A DNA stretch of 64,000 nt from Peribolospora baueri (Eukaryota; Basidiomycota; Peribolosporomycetes; Peribolosporales; Peribolosporaceae), in NCBI GenBank assembly GCA_029717555.1, contig JAMDHS010000043.1, positions 120,326-184,325 on the forward strand, in the 5' to 3' direction. The position numbers and the translations under genes were made by a program. Under the pieces are notes generated by a model. The model saw only the letters and a list, made by a program, of their open reading frames with translations. It was not told the DNA's origin and did no database searches. Below are positions 50,941 through 62,652 of this stretch, one piece after another. Numbering within the stretch: the first letter of the stretch is position 1; each line of letters begins with the position of its first letter.

Positions 50941-52947
50941 TTAATCGACAAAGGAGCTCCATTCGGCCCTCGGCCCCCTCCTCTCCATCTCGTCCCTGAC
51001 CATCTCGATGTAACCCTTCCAACCCCTCATCCCGTCCGTCGCGCCCCATCTCCTCTCGACGCTCTTGCACACGTCCACCTCAAAGCCGGTACAGTCGACC
51101 GCGGCGTCGCTCCAATCGGGTGACGGCGGGATGCCAAACGCTGCCGGATCGGTTTCCCGGCACTTTGTGAGTCCGCCTTGATCAGAAGACGCGTCGTCGT
51201 CGGCGAGGGTCAGTGGAGAAAGGTCGACGTCGAACGGCCTCCTTTCCAGGATCTCTTTCATCCCCAAAGCGCGGCGTGCGCGGGCGGTGTCGAACGCAAC
51301 GAGCTTGGAGATGAACGGCTGGTAGACCTTGAGGAGGTTCTTCCACGGAACGTAGGGCTCTGATAGCTTGACGTCCACTTGGTTGAGGAGGGTCATGGGG
51401 ATATTGGAGCCGGGCTGCAAGCCGGCGGCGATGTGATACGTGGGGACATTGGAGCCGTGGAGATTGAGCGGGTTGAGAGGATTGCGAGGGTGAGTGACGT
51501 GGGTGGAGGGGAGTTTGTGAGAAGAATGGGCAGAAGCGGTGAGGGCGACGATTTGATTGACGGCCACATCGATGGGGATCACTGGCGAGGATAGAAGAGG
51601 AGGTAGGTGAGAAGGTGCGACGTAGGACAGCGATCGGCGCGCTGTTGCTGCTCACCGTCCAAGCCGGCGCCATGGGCGATTAAGCTCCAGTCCTCGACCG
51701 GTTCGGCGGCGATGGCGGCACAAAGCGGGCTGCTGGGATGTCCGGCTCCCCAACCCTTCCTGGGAAATTCGACGGCGGGTCCAATGGTGGAAAGACGGAG
51801 GATTCTGAAGGCCTTGCCGTGCGGGCGGCGGCCGGCCTGGGGACGGGCGAGGGCGTCGACGCAGGCTTCAGCGAGCGTCTTGGCGTGAAAGTAGGTATTG
51901 ACGTGGGAATCGTGGGTGTCGACGCTGGAGGACGAGGGGAGGTCGGGTTAAGGGGTGATGAGCGGCTGGTGGGTCGATTGGATTGGATCTCACGCGCACG
52001 GGTGCCGTACTGACGTCTCACGCGCACGAGTGCCGTGCCGTCAGCACAGCCACGGCCAGACTCACCGTTCGTCGAGGCCGGGCTGGACGAGTTGCTCTTG
52101 GACGATGGCGGCGGAGGGGACGAACCAAGCGACGAAGGTTGTGGAGAGGTGGATATGGGTCTTGACTCTATAAGAGAGGAGGGAGAATTGAGAGCTGACG
52201 TACGCCAGATCGGTCTGTAAGGCAAGGAAGGAGGTTAGCGGGGTGGGCGGGTGCACGGGTGGATCGGAGGGAAGACTGACTCACTATGCTTGCGACGGCC
52301 TTGCTGAGGGGCAGGGTGAATCTGGTGTCACCTGCGGTATGGATGACGATGTCGGCCTGGTCGACGATGTCGCGTTGGGGGCCTTGCAAGGCGAAGCCAG
52401 TGGTGCCACAGTCGCCGTTGACGACGACGAGTTTGGGATGTCGGTCATTTCCTTGATCGTCTTTGGACGTCTTGGTACATGCGCGTAGGACGTCAGGCAA
52501 TCGGGCGACGGCGTCGTCGACGGTCTCGCCTCGGATGAGAGCGATGACCTTTTTGATGCCCTTGAGTTCGGGATCGCAAAGGAGGCGGAAGAGGAGGGCG
52601 GTGCCTACGAAGCCGGCGCCACCGGTGACGAGGATGGTGGTGCCGTCGAGCACTTGGGGTATCGTCCAGAGCGGCGTGGGCTCGGGGGCGGGTGCGGAGG
52701 AAGGGGAGTAGGAGGAGGCGGAGGAGGAGACGGAGGCGGAGGAGGATGACAAGCCGTTGCACTCGGATCGGAGGGTGCTGGAGGCGAGGGAGACGGAGGA
52801 AGAGGAGGAGGAGTTGTAAGAAGGCGACTGATTCGCCTGGGCTTGGAGGGTGGTCGAGGTATCGTCGGTCATGGTGGCAAGGGTGGAAGAAGGAGGAATG
52901 GTTGTGTGCGGGGGGGGATTGGAATCGAGGGAAGAAGAGCGTTGCAT
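50941..52947 (-). CDS. NAD(P)-dependent fatty acyl-CoA/thioester reductase-like protein (NAD_binding_4 family)
   Basis: Minus-strand exons 52947..52285, 52214..52066, 51924..51656, 51581..50941; 1722 nt, 573 aa, phases consistent. A Ser-rich N-terminus (about 95 aa; a second Met opens MTDDTSTT) precedes a Rossmann fold with TILVTGGAGFVGTALL (about residue 103). Then VIALIRGE, DIVIHTAGDTRF, HIHLSTTFV and the catalytic-type NTYFHAKTLAE (YxxxK), followed by a substrate domain with LRLSTIGPAVEFP. This is the reductase fold found in fatty acyl-CoA reductases and in the C-terminal reductase of NRPS-like enzymes. There is no adenylation or carrier domain nearby, so it is a free-standing reductase. 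The product could be a fatty alcohol or aldehyde; the substrate cannot be told from sequence. Confidence 0.8.
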
Positions 52948-53849
52948 GTTCTTGCTCGGCGCGATTGAAAAGGGTCAACGGGCAAGGGGGAAGGGGGAGT
53001 CGGTGGGGTGCAAAGGTTCTGAGTGCCGGCCGGGCCGGTCGGATCGGGCCGTCGAGTCGAGCGGAGGCTAGGCTGTTAGTAGTTGGGCGTGGCTCTGCTT
53101 GTCTTGTCTCGTCCCGCCCAGCGAAGGCGTGTGGGTGGGTGCGCTCTTTTTCTAACGCTCGTGAGCGGGGTGGTGTCATAAAAAAGAGCCATCGAGGCGG
53201 CGAGGCGGGATGATTCCGTTGGAGGGGGGGTGAGGGGGCCGAGAGCGTGAAGGTGTGTTGTGTTCTGTTCTGTTAGGACGACGGGCAGGTTGCATTTCTA
53301 AATGAGAGCGACGAGCGATCGGAGGGGAAGGGAAGGAGCGAGGCTGTGAGACGGGCGTGCGTGACGCATGGCCGCCGTCGTCGGTCTCGCATGTCGTCGT
53401 CGCTGGGTCGCGCGTATGGCTGTGCCGGCCAGCGGGCGAGGCGACGTCGTGTGCGTCGCCGTCGCCGTCCGCCCTTCCGTCTGGGCCGTGCTCACAAATA
53501 GCCCGACGGGTCCCAAATAGAACCACACTCGAGCTAACTCAGGACGGACGGCGTCGGAATAGAGCCCTTAGGGCGGATCGGAATAGAACCAGAGGGCGGG
53601 GCCGAACAGAGGGAAAAAGACCCTCGGCGCAAATCACATGCGACGTGCGACAGGTGCAGGCGCCGCCCTGGTTGGCTCCGCTCGACTCGCTCGACTCGGA
53701 TTCTGCAGGGATCGACGCCCGGAAGGAAATTCGGGCAGGTGGTGCCCATATCCGTCTAGTTCCGGGCCGGCGCTCATGTCAGTCAAGGGCGGTGCGAAGC
53801 GCGTGAGCGCCGACGAGCCGCGAGCGCCGCTTACAGCACGTGACTCACG

Positions 53850-53905
53850 TTATGGTATGGTATGGTATGGAATGAATAGTATGGATGGTATGGAATAGTA
53901 TGGTA
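53850..53905. repeat. TATGG pentanucleotide repeat and variants
   Basis: Three perfect TATGG units grade into ATGAATAG/TATGGA variants over about 55 bp. The repeat lies just downstream of a CACGTGA site in the divergent promoter region. Confidence 0.75.
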
Positions 53906-54350
53906 CACTAAATGCGGACGGCCGAGTCCTTGCTGTGTCGTCCGAGTCGGCCGGAGGCGCGTGACGTGGCTCAGCGACGGGTGGCGCCGTCCGCCCGCCC
54001 CCTTTCGCCCCGACTCGGGTCGACCGACCCGGGCGAGCGAGCGAGGTGACATCGCCGTCGCCAGGCGGGCTCCGAAGCAAGGCGCGTAGCAACCGGGGTG
54101 GCGCGTTAACAAATTCATGAGGGACAAATGCTCCGCTCCGCGTTTATCGTCATCGCCATCGCCATCGCCGGTTTGTACGCCCACGGCTCGCCGGGAAGAC
54201 TGACTTGACTACACGAGACGGCCAGGCCCAGGGCGACAACTTCTTCTTCTTACCAGCCCCCGCGATCGCCGTTCCTGCCCATATTGTCCACACCCCATCC
54301 CAATTCCATCTCCATTTCCATTCCATCTCCCATCTCCCTGCGCATATCCC

Positions 54351-54388
54351 TCTTCGTCTTCGTCTTCGTCTTCGTCTTCGTCTTCGTG
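54351..54388. repeat. (CTTCGT)n hexanucleotide repeat
   Basis: About six copies lie in the pyrimidine-rich leader 35-70 bp before the transporter ATG. The repeat is probably part of the core promoter or 5' UTR rather than coding. Confidence 0.8.
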
Positions 54389-54422
54389 CTCCGTTCCATG
54401 CCACGCTCGCCATCCCCATTCC

Positions 54423-56762
54423 ATGTCCCAACACCACCCACCCCACTCTCGTCCTCTCTCCGCGCCGTCTTTCCACTCAGTCGACTCCCATGGCTCCGCC
54501 TCCCAGCTGACGCTCCTCCGGAGCACCAGTCACATCGCCCTCGTCCCCTCCTCCATCGAGCCCTCACACGACCCTCGACTTCAGCTGCCCCCTTACACCG
54601 CCCCTCTGCCATCCACCGCAACCCAAGCCGGTCCATGGACCACCATCGGCCTCGGGCCAGGCCGAAGACTCTCTGTGCGCTCTCATCGTCTCCTTCCCGA
54701 CGACGACGGCCGCCATCCACAACACCCACCACCCCGGCCGCCGCAGAGGCCATCCAAGAACCTCGCCTTCTGGCTCGTCTTCGCCAGCCTCTGTGTCAGC
54801 AGCTTTTTGAGCGCGCTCGATCTGGTCAGTCCGCCTCGCCCAAAACCCTTCTCTCAAGACCTGTTTGCTCATACTCGCTCGTCCCTCGTCCTCTACTACA
54901 CCCTCTGCACAGACCACCGTCTCCACCGCCCTGCCCACCATCATCTCAGACCTTCACTTTCTCCGACACCCACACGACCCGTCCGCATCTTCAACCGACA
55001 CCGCCACCTCCGCCGCCGGAGACTACATCTGGGTCGGCTCCGCCTTTGCCCTCTCCGGAACGGCCATCTTGCCGTGGACCGGCGCCTTGGCCCAGATATG
55101 GGGCAGGAAGGCCGTCTTGCTTGCAAGCTTGCTCCTTTTCGTCGGCGGCAGCACCTTGTGTGGAGCCGCGAAAAAAATGGGGACGCTCATTGCCGGCAGA
55201 GGTGGGCACCCGACCGAATTCCTCCCTCCTTTCGCCGCCGTTCCGCTCTTGTCCGCCGTTTGACACCTCTCTCTTCCCCGCCCTCTTCGCCTCCAGCCAT
55301 TCAAGGTCTCGGCGACGGCGGGATCATCTCCCTCTCCGAGATCATTGTCGCCGACCTTGTTCCCCTCTCCGAGCGCGGCACCTACGAGGGCGTCCTCGGC
55401 GTCATCTGGGCCATCGCCAGCGCCATCGGGCCGCCCCTCGGCGGGCTCCTGAGCCAGAGAAACCACTGGCGCTGGTTGTTCTGTAAGTCCTCCTCCCGTT
55501 CAAGTAGTAGCCAAGGCGGCGGCGCCAATCGCTCCCTCGTCCTTGCGTTTTCCCCGTCGCAGACCTCAACATTCCCGTCTCCATCCTCGCCATACTCCTC
55601 GTCTCCGTCTTCATGACCATGAAGACGCCCCAGACCGATCTTCGAACCAAAATGTCCCAGATGGATTGGTCGGGCAACGCCATGGTCATCTGCGCCATGG
55701 TCGGCCTCACCCTCGCGCTCACCTCGGGCGGCGTCCGTTACTCGTGGTCCTCGCCCGCCATCCTCGTCCCACTCATCCTCGGATCCTTTCTTCTCGTCGG
55801 CTTTTTCGTCTATGAGATGCGCTTCGCCGCGTACCCGACCTTGCCCAAAGCGCTCCTCTCCAACCGCACCTCCTTTTTCGGCTATCTCACCGCCCTCCTC
55901 CACGGCGCCATCGCCATGGCCGTCATCTACGTCCTGCCCACTTACTTCCAGGCCTGTCTCGGGGCCAGCCCGATCCGGTCAGGCGTCATGATATTGCCGC
56001 TCGCGCTCACCGTCGCCCCATCCGCTATCGTGGCCGCAGCGAGCATCGAGATCAGCCAAAGGTATTTGCCCCAAAATTATATCGGATGGGTTCTGAGCGT
56101 GGTGGGCCTAGGGTTGATGACCTTGCTCCAGGTGAGTTGGACGGCATGGGGGCGTGGCTGGCGTCCGTAGCGTCGCCGACTGATTCATCCCGCAGACGAC
56201 CTCTCGACAGCTCGTCTGGGTCGCTGTCCAAATCCCTCTCGGAGCAGGCATGGGCATGCTCTTCACGACCCCACAATTCCCCGTCCTCGCGCCCCTCGAT
56301 CCCTCCCTCGCCGCTCAGGCTCTGGCACTGTATACGTTTGTCAGCAGTTTCGGACAGGTGAGCGGTCGGCGGCGTGCGTTGCGTCGAGTTACGCGGTGGA
56401 GCGGCTAGCGGCCCCCGTTAACTGTGGCTCGCCTTTCCCTCCTCGCGCAGACGTTCGGTATCGTCATCGGCGAGGCCATCTTGCAGAACCGCTTGGACAA
56501 GAGCCTCCCGGCCGCCTTTGCTCCTTATATCCCCGGGGGCTCCTCTCTCTCCTTTGCCGGCATCAAGCTCATCCGCCAACTTCCCGAGCCGCTTAAGAGC
56601 GAGGTACAAGAAGCCTTCGCCCAGTCGCTGAGAACGGTATGGTGGGCGATGCTTCCGCTGGCCGTCGTCGGGCTCTTGTCGTGCCTCCCGATGAGGGCCT
56701 TGGAGCTGCACGACGAGACGGATGAAGAGTATGCGATGGTCGTCAAGGAGCCCGGCAAGTAG
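54423..56762 (+). CDS. Major facilitator superfamily multidrug-type transporter (DHA2-like)
   Basis: Exons 54423..54824, 54913..55201, 55297..55482, 55563..56131, 56196..56357, 56451..56762; 1920 nt, 639 aa, phases consistent. A cytosolic N-terminus of about 115 aa rich in Pro, His and Ser precedes TM1 (LAFWLVFASLCVSSFLSALD). Then TTVSTALPTIISDL, the IWVGSAFALSGTAILPWTG helix, and motif A-like GRKAVLLASLLL. AIQGLGDGGIISLSEII and GPPLGGLL (motif C-like) follow. About 14 hydrophobic helices can be counted, as in drug:H+ antiporter-2 proteins of the plasma membrane. The substrate is unknown. A longer frame starting at 54284 in another phase does not carry the transporter sequence. The divergent neighbour is the reductase; export of its product is only a speculation. 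Confidence 0.88.
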
Positions 56763-58683
56763 AGCCGACGGAAGGGCTGACGAACGCCGAGAGGGCACGC
56801 ACTGCAGACATGCCCGGCGGTCCTATGCACGTCGTGTCGCCAATTCGATCGAGATTGCCACCAAAGCCCCGCTGCCGCGCCCATCAGAGCGATTGTTTAC
56901 TTCTGCATTCATCTAGGACACTTACTTTTTTTTTGCTAGTGGGACGAGGTGCACGATTTACGGCGAACGACCTGGTCGGGGCGTCCGGGCGCCAGGCGAG
57001 CATCATCTAGCGCCACCTTTTTTATTATTTCTTTTCTTGTCTGCACAACCTCCGCTTATCATCTTCTCAAATGCTCTCCTCGCATCTCACCGTCATCGTC
57101 ATCGCCATGGAACACATGAGTGTAATCTAGTGTAGATTTATCGAAACACACATCAGCAAACAAGGTTACCATATCCCTTTCCCTCGTCGTTGCTGTGTCC
57201 TCATTGGGGGGTACGGTGATGATGAACGAGGGGGAAACGAGAGAGCTATGAAGTGCGATAGGCCCGGCTCTTCGGTCTCCCCCCGTCCGACATTTTGAGT
57301 GACTTTGAAGTTCCAGAATAATCTTTTCGGAGTACCCAGCACAAAAGGCACCTGGATCAACAGATCTTGGCGAAGCCCAAGTGCAAGATGTCGGCGACGC
57401 TAGATGCCCAGGACGTAAGGGCCTGCCGACACTCGTGGCCGAAGCGGTGAGTGGTGATGCGCCCATAGTGAGCTGATGTCAACAGGAAGGGGGTGCTGAG
57501 TGAAGTCGCAGGAGCTTTCTCACTAGACCAGACCGTTTGCTAGCACTTGCAAGTCAGTCGTGGTCGATCCTCTTTCAAGCGCTACATATGCCGGTGCACC
57601 CTCGAGCGGGAAAGCCAAGCTCCGGAGGGAATGAGGTCGGTCATAGCGCCCAGACAAGTGGCGAGGCTGCCATAGGTCTCGCAACTGTTGGAAATGAAGA
57701 CATCAGCGTCGTGCAGAATGCAGGTAGCACGATCAGAAAAGCTTGTGCTCCTCGTTTGAACTGGTTGCAACAGCCATGTCGTAGTATCACCCGTAGACTT
57801 TGCTAGCGCACGGACGTCTTTAGTGGACAGGATCTTGATGGTAGAAGGGGTTGCGAACGCGTGCAGGCTAGCAGGACGTCATATGAAAGAAGCAACTACG
57901 CTTTTCTTGACCCCACTTGACGTCCTTATGGCAAATCCCAGACCATCGAAGGGAGTATTACCCTGGCGAAGAGAACGATTGAGGTTATCTGCAAATGGTG
58001 TATTGTAGTCGTCGATTTCTACCCTCCGTAAAGCTGCAAGGGCTTCTCGAGCTGATAGGAGCGCGAGGACGTCTTTGTGGGTTCGGACGAGCACGAGATC
58101 TCCCTGATCTTATAGCTCCGTTGCGAGCATAGACGGTGCTACCGCCTACAAGAAGCCCGACTAGCCGGTGGCGGTGATTGACTGAACCTCGCGAACGTCT
58201 CAAGATGGACGTGCATCAACAGTTATGTCGACGAAAGGGGCTGAAGAGGTATCCGGAACTAGCCGCATGGAAGCCGGTCTTTGTTTCGTATTAGTCCCAT
58301 TCAAGGGCAGTGGCATCTCTAAGGTCGAGGCAAGGAGGGGGTCTAAAGAACGATGCGAGGGTGAGACAGAAGTCAAAAGATTTATAGCCTCTGAAAGGAA
58401 GACATGCGCTTTCATACTCATCACTGTTAGTGATGACAAGTCCTTGACATGTGGACCTAAGTTTAAGGAGTGCAGGTTTGAGCGGCACGGCCTCATTCAC
58501 ACGAGCAGATCGACAATTGAAGTTTTTGTCTTCCTATTTATGCCGGCACGGATATGTAAGGTTTAGCGAGCTCGCCACTCAACCTTATTATAATCGAGCC
58601 CACTCCCTTTGGTATTCTTCCACGAAAATCAGATCATCCGTATTAACTCCCGCCTTCCTCATTCCCTCTTCACATCTCCTCAG
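56763..58683. other. Gene-poor region with decayed-looking minus-strand frames
   Basis: About 1.9 kb. AT-rich 3' sequence follows the transporter (56920-57060). On the minus strand, three frames look protein-like by composition. They lie at about 58496-58200 (RPASMRLVPDTSSAPFVD), 58094-57879 (VLVRTHKDVLALLSAREAL) and 57830-57582 (LLQPVQTRSTSFSDRATC, VFISNSCETYGSLATCLG). They could be exons of one unrecognised gene or a pseudogene; no phase-consistent full model was found. Confidence 0.35.
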
Positions 58684-59977
58684 ATGCCGTTAAAGCCCAA
58701 CGCTCAGTCTATGGACATGTCTGACCACGCTCGCCTCACTATCTCCCTTTCTGGCCCGGACCACATCGGCAAGACAACCATCCTCAGTCTCTTTCCCCGT
58801 TCATGGCCTCTGACTCATTTCGGGGACATCCATCTCTATGATGAAGAGATGAATGGGATGATCAATGACGGCTCTTTCAACACGTGGTGGTTCGGTCAGA
58901 AGGTCGAAGGAGGACCAGAGTTGCGTGTTGGAGCGGACGATAAAGAGTTTGTTCAGACAATCCTGCGAGCCTGCTCAGCTCGCAAAATGTTTCAAGACGG
59001 AAGAAGGTAGCCCCAAACCCATCCAAGTCGGAGGTCAGATTTTGTCGCTGTCCGGCAGTGTTTTCGACCGCTCCTCCCTTATGTTCGAAGCGGACTGCGT
59101 CACACATATCGCCATCCGCAACTCGATTGACTTGGACGAGGCAGAGAAGCGACTTGGCGGCATTCTTGCAGACATGGGCGGAGCCTTTCCTGCAGAGCAC
59201 ATTTGTTTCCTTTTGCGCTAAGAGGGGAGTATAGAAAGCGCAGTGGAGTGGTGCCTGGAGGCGGAAGGACGCTATAAACCCGTCACTCCCATTTACCGCC
59301 AGTACCAAAGGCTGCTTCATGAAGCTCTTGAGCGTCAGGTCATCGCTGGCCGCTACACGGCGGTTATTCTCCGCAGGGACGGCGAAACGTTCATTGAGAC
59401 GCTGTCCAAGGTTACTAAGGCCCTTCAGGGTCTATGCGGCGCGGAACATCCGTGGAAACCCTTGCTCCACAACCTGCGCTGCTGTCCAGCCTTCGGCGGC
59501 CTCTCCGAATGCGGTAAGTCGACGGTGGCTACGAATACCGTCTCGAAGGCCTTTGTCGCCACGGGCGGAGGCGCCTTTCGTCTCAAGATGGGCTACCTGC
59601 TTGAGCTAGCCGGAAAACGGCTGAATCGCGATATCTACGAGCTGCCTGAGAACGAGCGGGCCCTCGAATTCGTACGCGAGCTCGACCAGTTCTCGCGCTG
59701 GCATCGCTGGGTCCAAGTGATCACGCTCGAGAGCTTGCACGACTACAAGTTCACTCGTCGCGTACGCGAGCTGATCGGCCATGGCGTTCCCGGCAAGCTG
59801 CGTCGGAGCCGCACCGAGGCCGAGGGCAAGTCATTTGACATTTCCAAGGACGATGTGAAGATGTCGCGCGGAGCGGACAAGATCCGCGACATTGCCGACC
59901 TCGCCGTCGACAATTCGGGATCATTCCAAGATACCTGCGATGAGGTCTATCGCGTCGTGTCCCGCTATGGCATGTAG
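58684..59977 (+). pseudogene. Bacterial-type protein with two P-loop kinase domains, broken by a frameshift and a stop
   Basis: The first frame (58684..59010) has a Walker A-like LSGPDHIGKTTI and FGDIHLYD, resembling thymidylate-kinase-like domains. The similarity continues in the +1 frame (VFDRSSLMFEADCV, then a helical region) up to a TAA at 59219-59221. It resumes in that same frame at once: YRQYQRLLHEALERQVIAG, then a second P-loop FGGLSECGKSTVATN, FRLKMGYLLELAGKR, VITLESLHDYKFTRR and MSRGADKIRDIADLAVDNSGS, ending at 59977. This layout recalls actinobacterial kinase-like proteins (recalled, not searched). No intron of realistic length repairs either break. The roughly 1.3-kb intronless structure contrasts with all neighbours, which suggests horizontal origin followed by decay. 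Function is unknown; nucleotide phosphorylation is a guess from the fold. Confidence 0.6.
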
Positions 59978-61179
59978 TTCCATTCTCCTGTCGAAGTCAC
60001 TAAGTATCGCAAAGTGAGATGCACGCTTCGATGCTCTCGTGTGCTGAAATTGTTACAGAAAGGACGGGGACAGCTGGAAGCCGTCTGGAAGATATGAATT
60101 GGTATGAAAATAGATTATTCTGATCCAGGTGTCCCCTCCCTCCTCCAATGAGGGCTCGGAGGGCTGCTTTTATACTTGATGACAGGAGGGAGACCACAGG
60201 GACAGAAAAGAGGTGACGGAATGGACAATGGAGGGAAGACAAAGGATGAGGAGGTGTCGTATTGGATTGGAAAAGGCATCGGTGCATAGTAGAAAGGCTG
60301 TCCTCCATCGATCCTTCATCCGCGTGAGGATTTGATAGCATCGAAGGCGTGAGCGCAGGCCGCCTCGTCCTCGGATACGAGGGTGTTATTTACGAGTCCA
60401 GTCCGGCGCACCAGCGTGTGCCATCAGTTGTGCTATGTCAACAGACCTGGCAGCACTCGACCTCTGCACAGCAGGTATATCCTGGAGGACACCCGCTAGT
60501 ACAGTCTCCAGCCAAACACCCTGACGTACGGGGGTGGAAGCCCAACCTGTCTTGCGTAAGCGCAAACGAGGCTAGACCCAAAACGTATCGAAAGTTCATC
60601 GTACCGACGTTGGCGAGTCACTGAGACTGTATTGATGAAGAACGTTAAGCGGCGTAAAGCGATGACGGACTGGTGAGTCAGAACGAAGTGGCCATTCCAA
60701 CCGGGAATGCGAGCGGACGGGCGACTTAAGTACCAGGGGTTCCGTGCGAGCCCCGCACTCGACGGACACAGCCATAGTTCGATAGCGTGCGCCTTGTCAG
60801 GTCGGAGGGCCAATCAGAGCCATTACGTTGCACTCCCTCCCATGTAAGCGTTACGAGAGCTGGAATACCGGCGCAAGAGCATGAGGCAGAGGCGGTCACC
60901 GCAGAGATATGAGACGTAGGTGGCCGGGATCGCCGGCGGAAAGGGCAGGACGAAAAACGCGTGAGGATGCGAAGAACGTGGAATATGCGAGTCGGTCTGT
61001 TGCCATTTCTGGACCGCACGGTTGCTGCCTGCTTCTCTGAACGTGCAAGCGTTACGCGGTGTCGCGAATAACGTCGTCGTACATGAACTAGAGCCGTGTT
61101 ACATATAGGACAGCACTGCTGAAGAGAGCCTTGCATTGAGAACGGCACGCACCGAGTTCGACATCGGCGAAACTCATGC
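59978..61179. other. Unassigned region between kinase pseudogene and retroelement
   Basis: About 1.2 kb with no supported gene. Short frames on both strands lack motifs. It may include eroded retroelement sequence (the reverse transcriptase/RNase H part expected upstream of the integrase), but no YxDD or other catalytic motif was visible. Confidence 0.4.
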
Positions 61180-62652
61180 AGGGTGCCTCGCATTGATGGA
61201 ACCATGTTTGAGCGAGACGTGCGCAAGTCCGTGGCAGAGTGCGACACGTGTCAGCGCACCAAAGCCAGCAACCACAAGCCTTGTGGACCCTTGCAGCCGT
61301 TGCCGACTTCATCGCGACCCTGGGAGGTCTATCAGCGTCGATTTTATCACTGATCTTCCCATGTCTAGCGGTCTACACGGCGTTCCTAGCTCCATTGTGT
61401 CAGATAGGGATGGACGGCTTAATTCTCCTTTTTGGCAAGAACTATTCGGTCTCCTAGGTACCAAGTTCAAGATGTCCACCGCTTTCCACCCTCAAACGGA
61501 TGGTCAAACCGAGCGGACCAACCGTACCCTAGAACAAGTCTTCCAGGCGTACTGAAACTTCGAGCAAGACAATTTGACCACTCTCTTGCCGCTCGTAACC
61601 TTTGCTATCAACAACACCGAGTCTGCCTCGTCCAAGGTCTCTCCTTTACTTTGCCAATTTCGGCTACCAACCCCCAAGTCCCATCTACTATCAGTAAATC
61701 GTTGTCCTAGAACCCACCGGCCCAGGACTTTGCCACCAGCCTTAAGGAGACACACGCACCCGCGTTTCTCAGCAACTCCAAGCGGCTTAAGTCCGCCAAG
61801 CGACCGCCGCTAATCGGCATCGCCAAAACCACCCGTTCAAAGTTGGCGATTACGTCATGTTGTCTACCGAGAACATCAAGACCAAGCGTCCCTCTGCCAA
61901 GTTGGACTACAACTTGATCGGTCCTTTCAAGATTATTCGTGCAGTTAACCCCGTCGCCTTCGAACTCGACCTCCCAATATCCCTGTCTCGCCTTCACCCA
62001 GTCTTTCACAACTCCTTGCTCAAGCCTTACCGAGGCCCCGTCAACCGATCTCAACCTCCTGATCCCGTTTTAGCTGATGACGGCGAGCCAGAGTATGAAA
62101 GTTGAAGCTCTTCTGGACCGCCGCGGCTCCGGTAATTCGTCGTGAATACCTTGTTCAAGTGGCGCGGTTACCCACTTTGGGAAGTCAGGTGGGAACCCCT
62201 CAAGAATCTTGTCCACTCTTGCGATCTCGTCCACGGTTACGACCGAGCTCATCCTGCATTGACTGATCTTGACGCTTCGAGGACGAAGCGTCCTAGGAGG
62301 AGGGCAATGTAACACGGCGCCGTCGGGCGGGCCCCAGCTGTCGCGTCGTCGCGTGCTTCTGAAAGCCCGGCTATTCCCATGTTCCTCCGCGTTTTCCCCC
62401 AACACCACCGCTGCCGTCGCCGCCTCCCGACGATGTTGATCTTGAAAAACAGACCTCCATAACCTTAGTTTTCCAATTCCCTAGCTTCCTAAGTCCTGGT
62501 GCCCAGTCCTAGTTCCTTGCCCTTGCTCTCTAGTCCTTGAACCCTTGAAACCTTATTTTTTCCCTTGTCCTTGCGACCTTGTCCTTGTTGCCCACATCGT
62601 ACACGGCAACTGGCGCATTTTTCATCACATCGCGCCGACCACTCGTGTTACA
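61180..62652 (+). mobile_element. Degenerate 3' half of a Ty3/gypsy chromovirus: integrase, chromodomain, 3' LTR
   Basis: Integrase zinc-finger end ([13 protein letters not shown], about 61230), catalytic-core pieces ([39 protein letters not shown]) and the C-terminal GPFKIIRAVNPVAFELDLP...LHPVFHNSLLKPY occur in order but in different frames, with stops between them. A chromodomain remnant follows (EALLDRRGS), with frameshifts, ending just before the LTR. This order identifies the chromovirus branch of Ty3/gypsy. Gag, protease and reverse transcriptase are not recognisable upstream and no 5' LTR was found, so the copy is truncated and non-autonomous. It lies about 1.2 kb from the bacterial-type kinase pseudogene. 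Confidence 0.85.
62308..62652 (+). repeat. 3' long terminal repeat of the chromovirus (345 bp)
   Basis: Starts TGTAACAC and ends GTGTTACA, a perfect 8-bp terminal inverted repeat with TG...CA ends. A purine-rich tract (GGAGGAGGGCAA) directly precedes it, as expected of a polypurine tract. The interior contains pyrimidine-rich CCTTGTCCTTG repeats. Confidence 0.8.

Larger units (their letters stand above)
52948..54422. other. Divergent intergenic region with simple repeats
   Basis: About 1.5 kb between the reductase and the MFS transporter. It holds a CACGTGA site (53837-53843), a TATGG repeat (about 53850-53905), repeated GGAATAGAACC-like elements (53515-53595), and a CTTCGT repeat in the transporter leader (54351-54388). 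The open frames are compositional. Confidence 0.5.

Noticed and set aside
54284-55486. Plus-strand 400-codon frame overlapping the transporter
   Set aside because: Starts in the repeat-rich leader and runs out of phase with all transporter helices.
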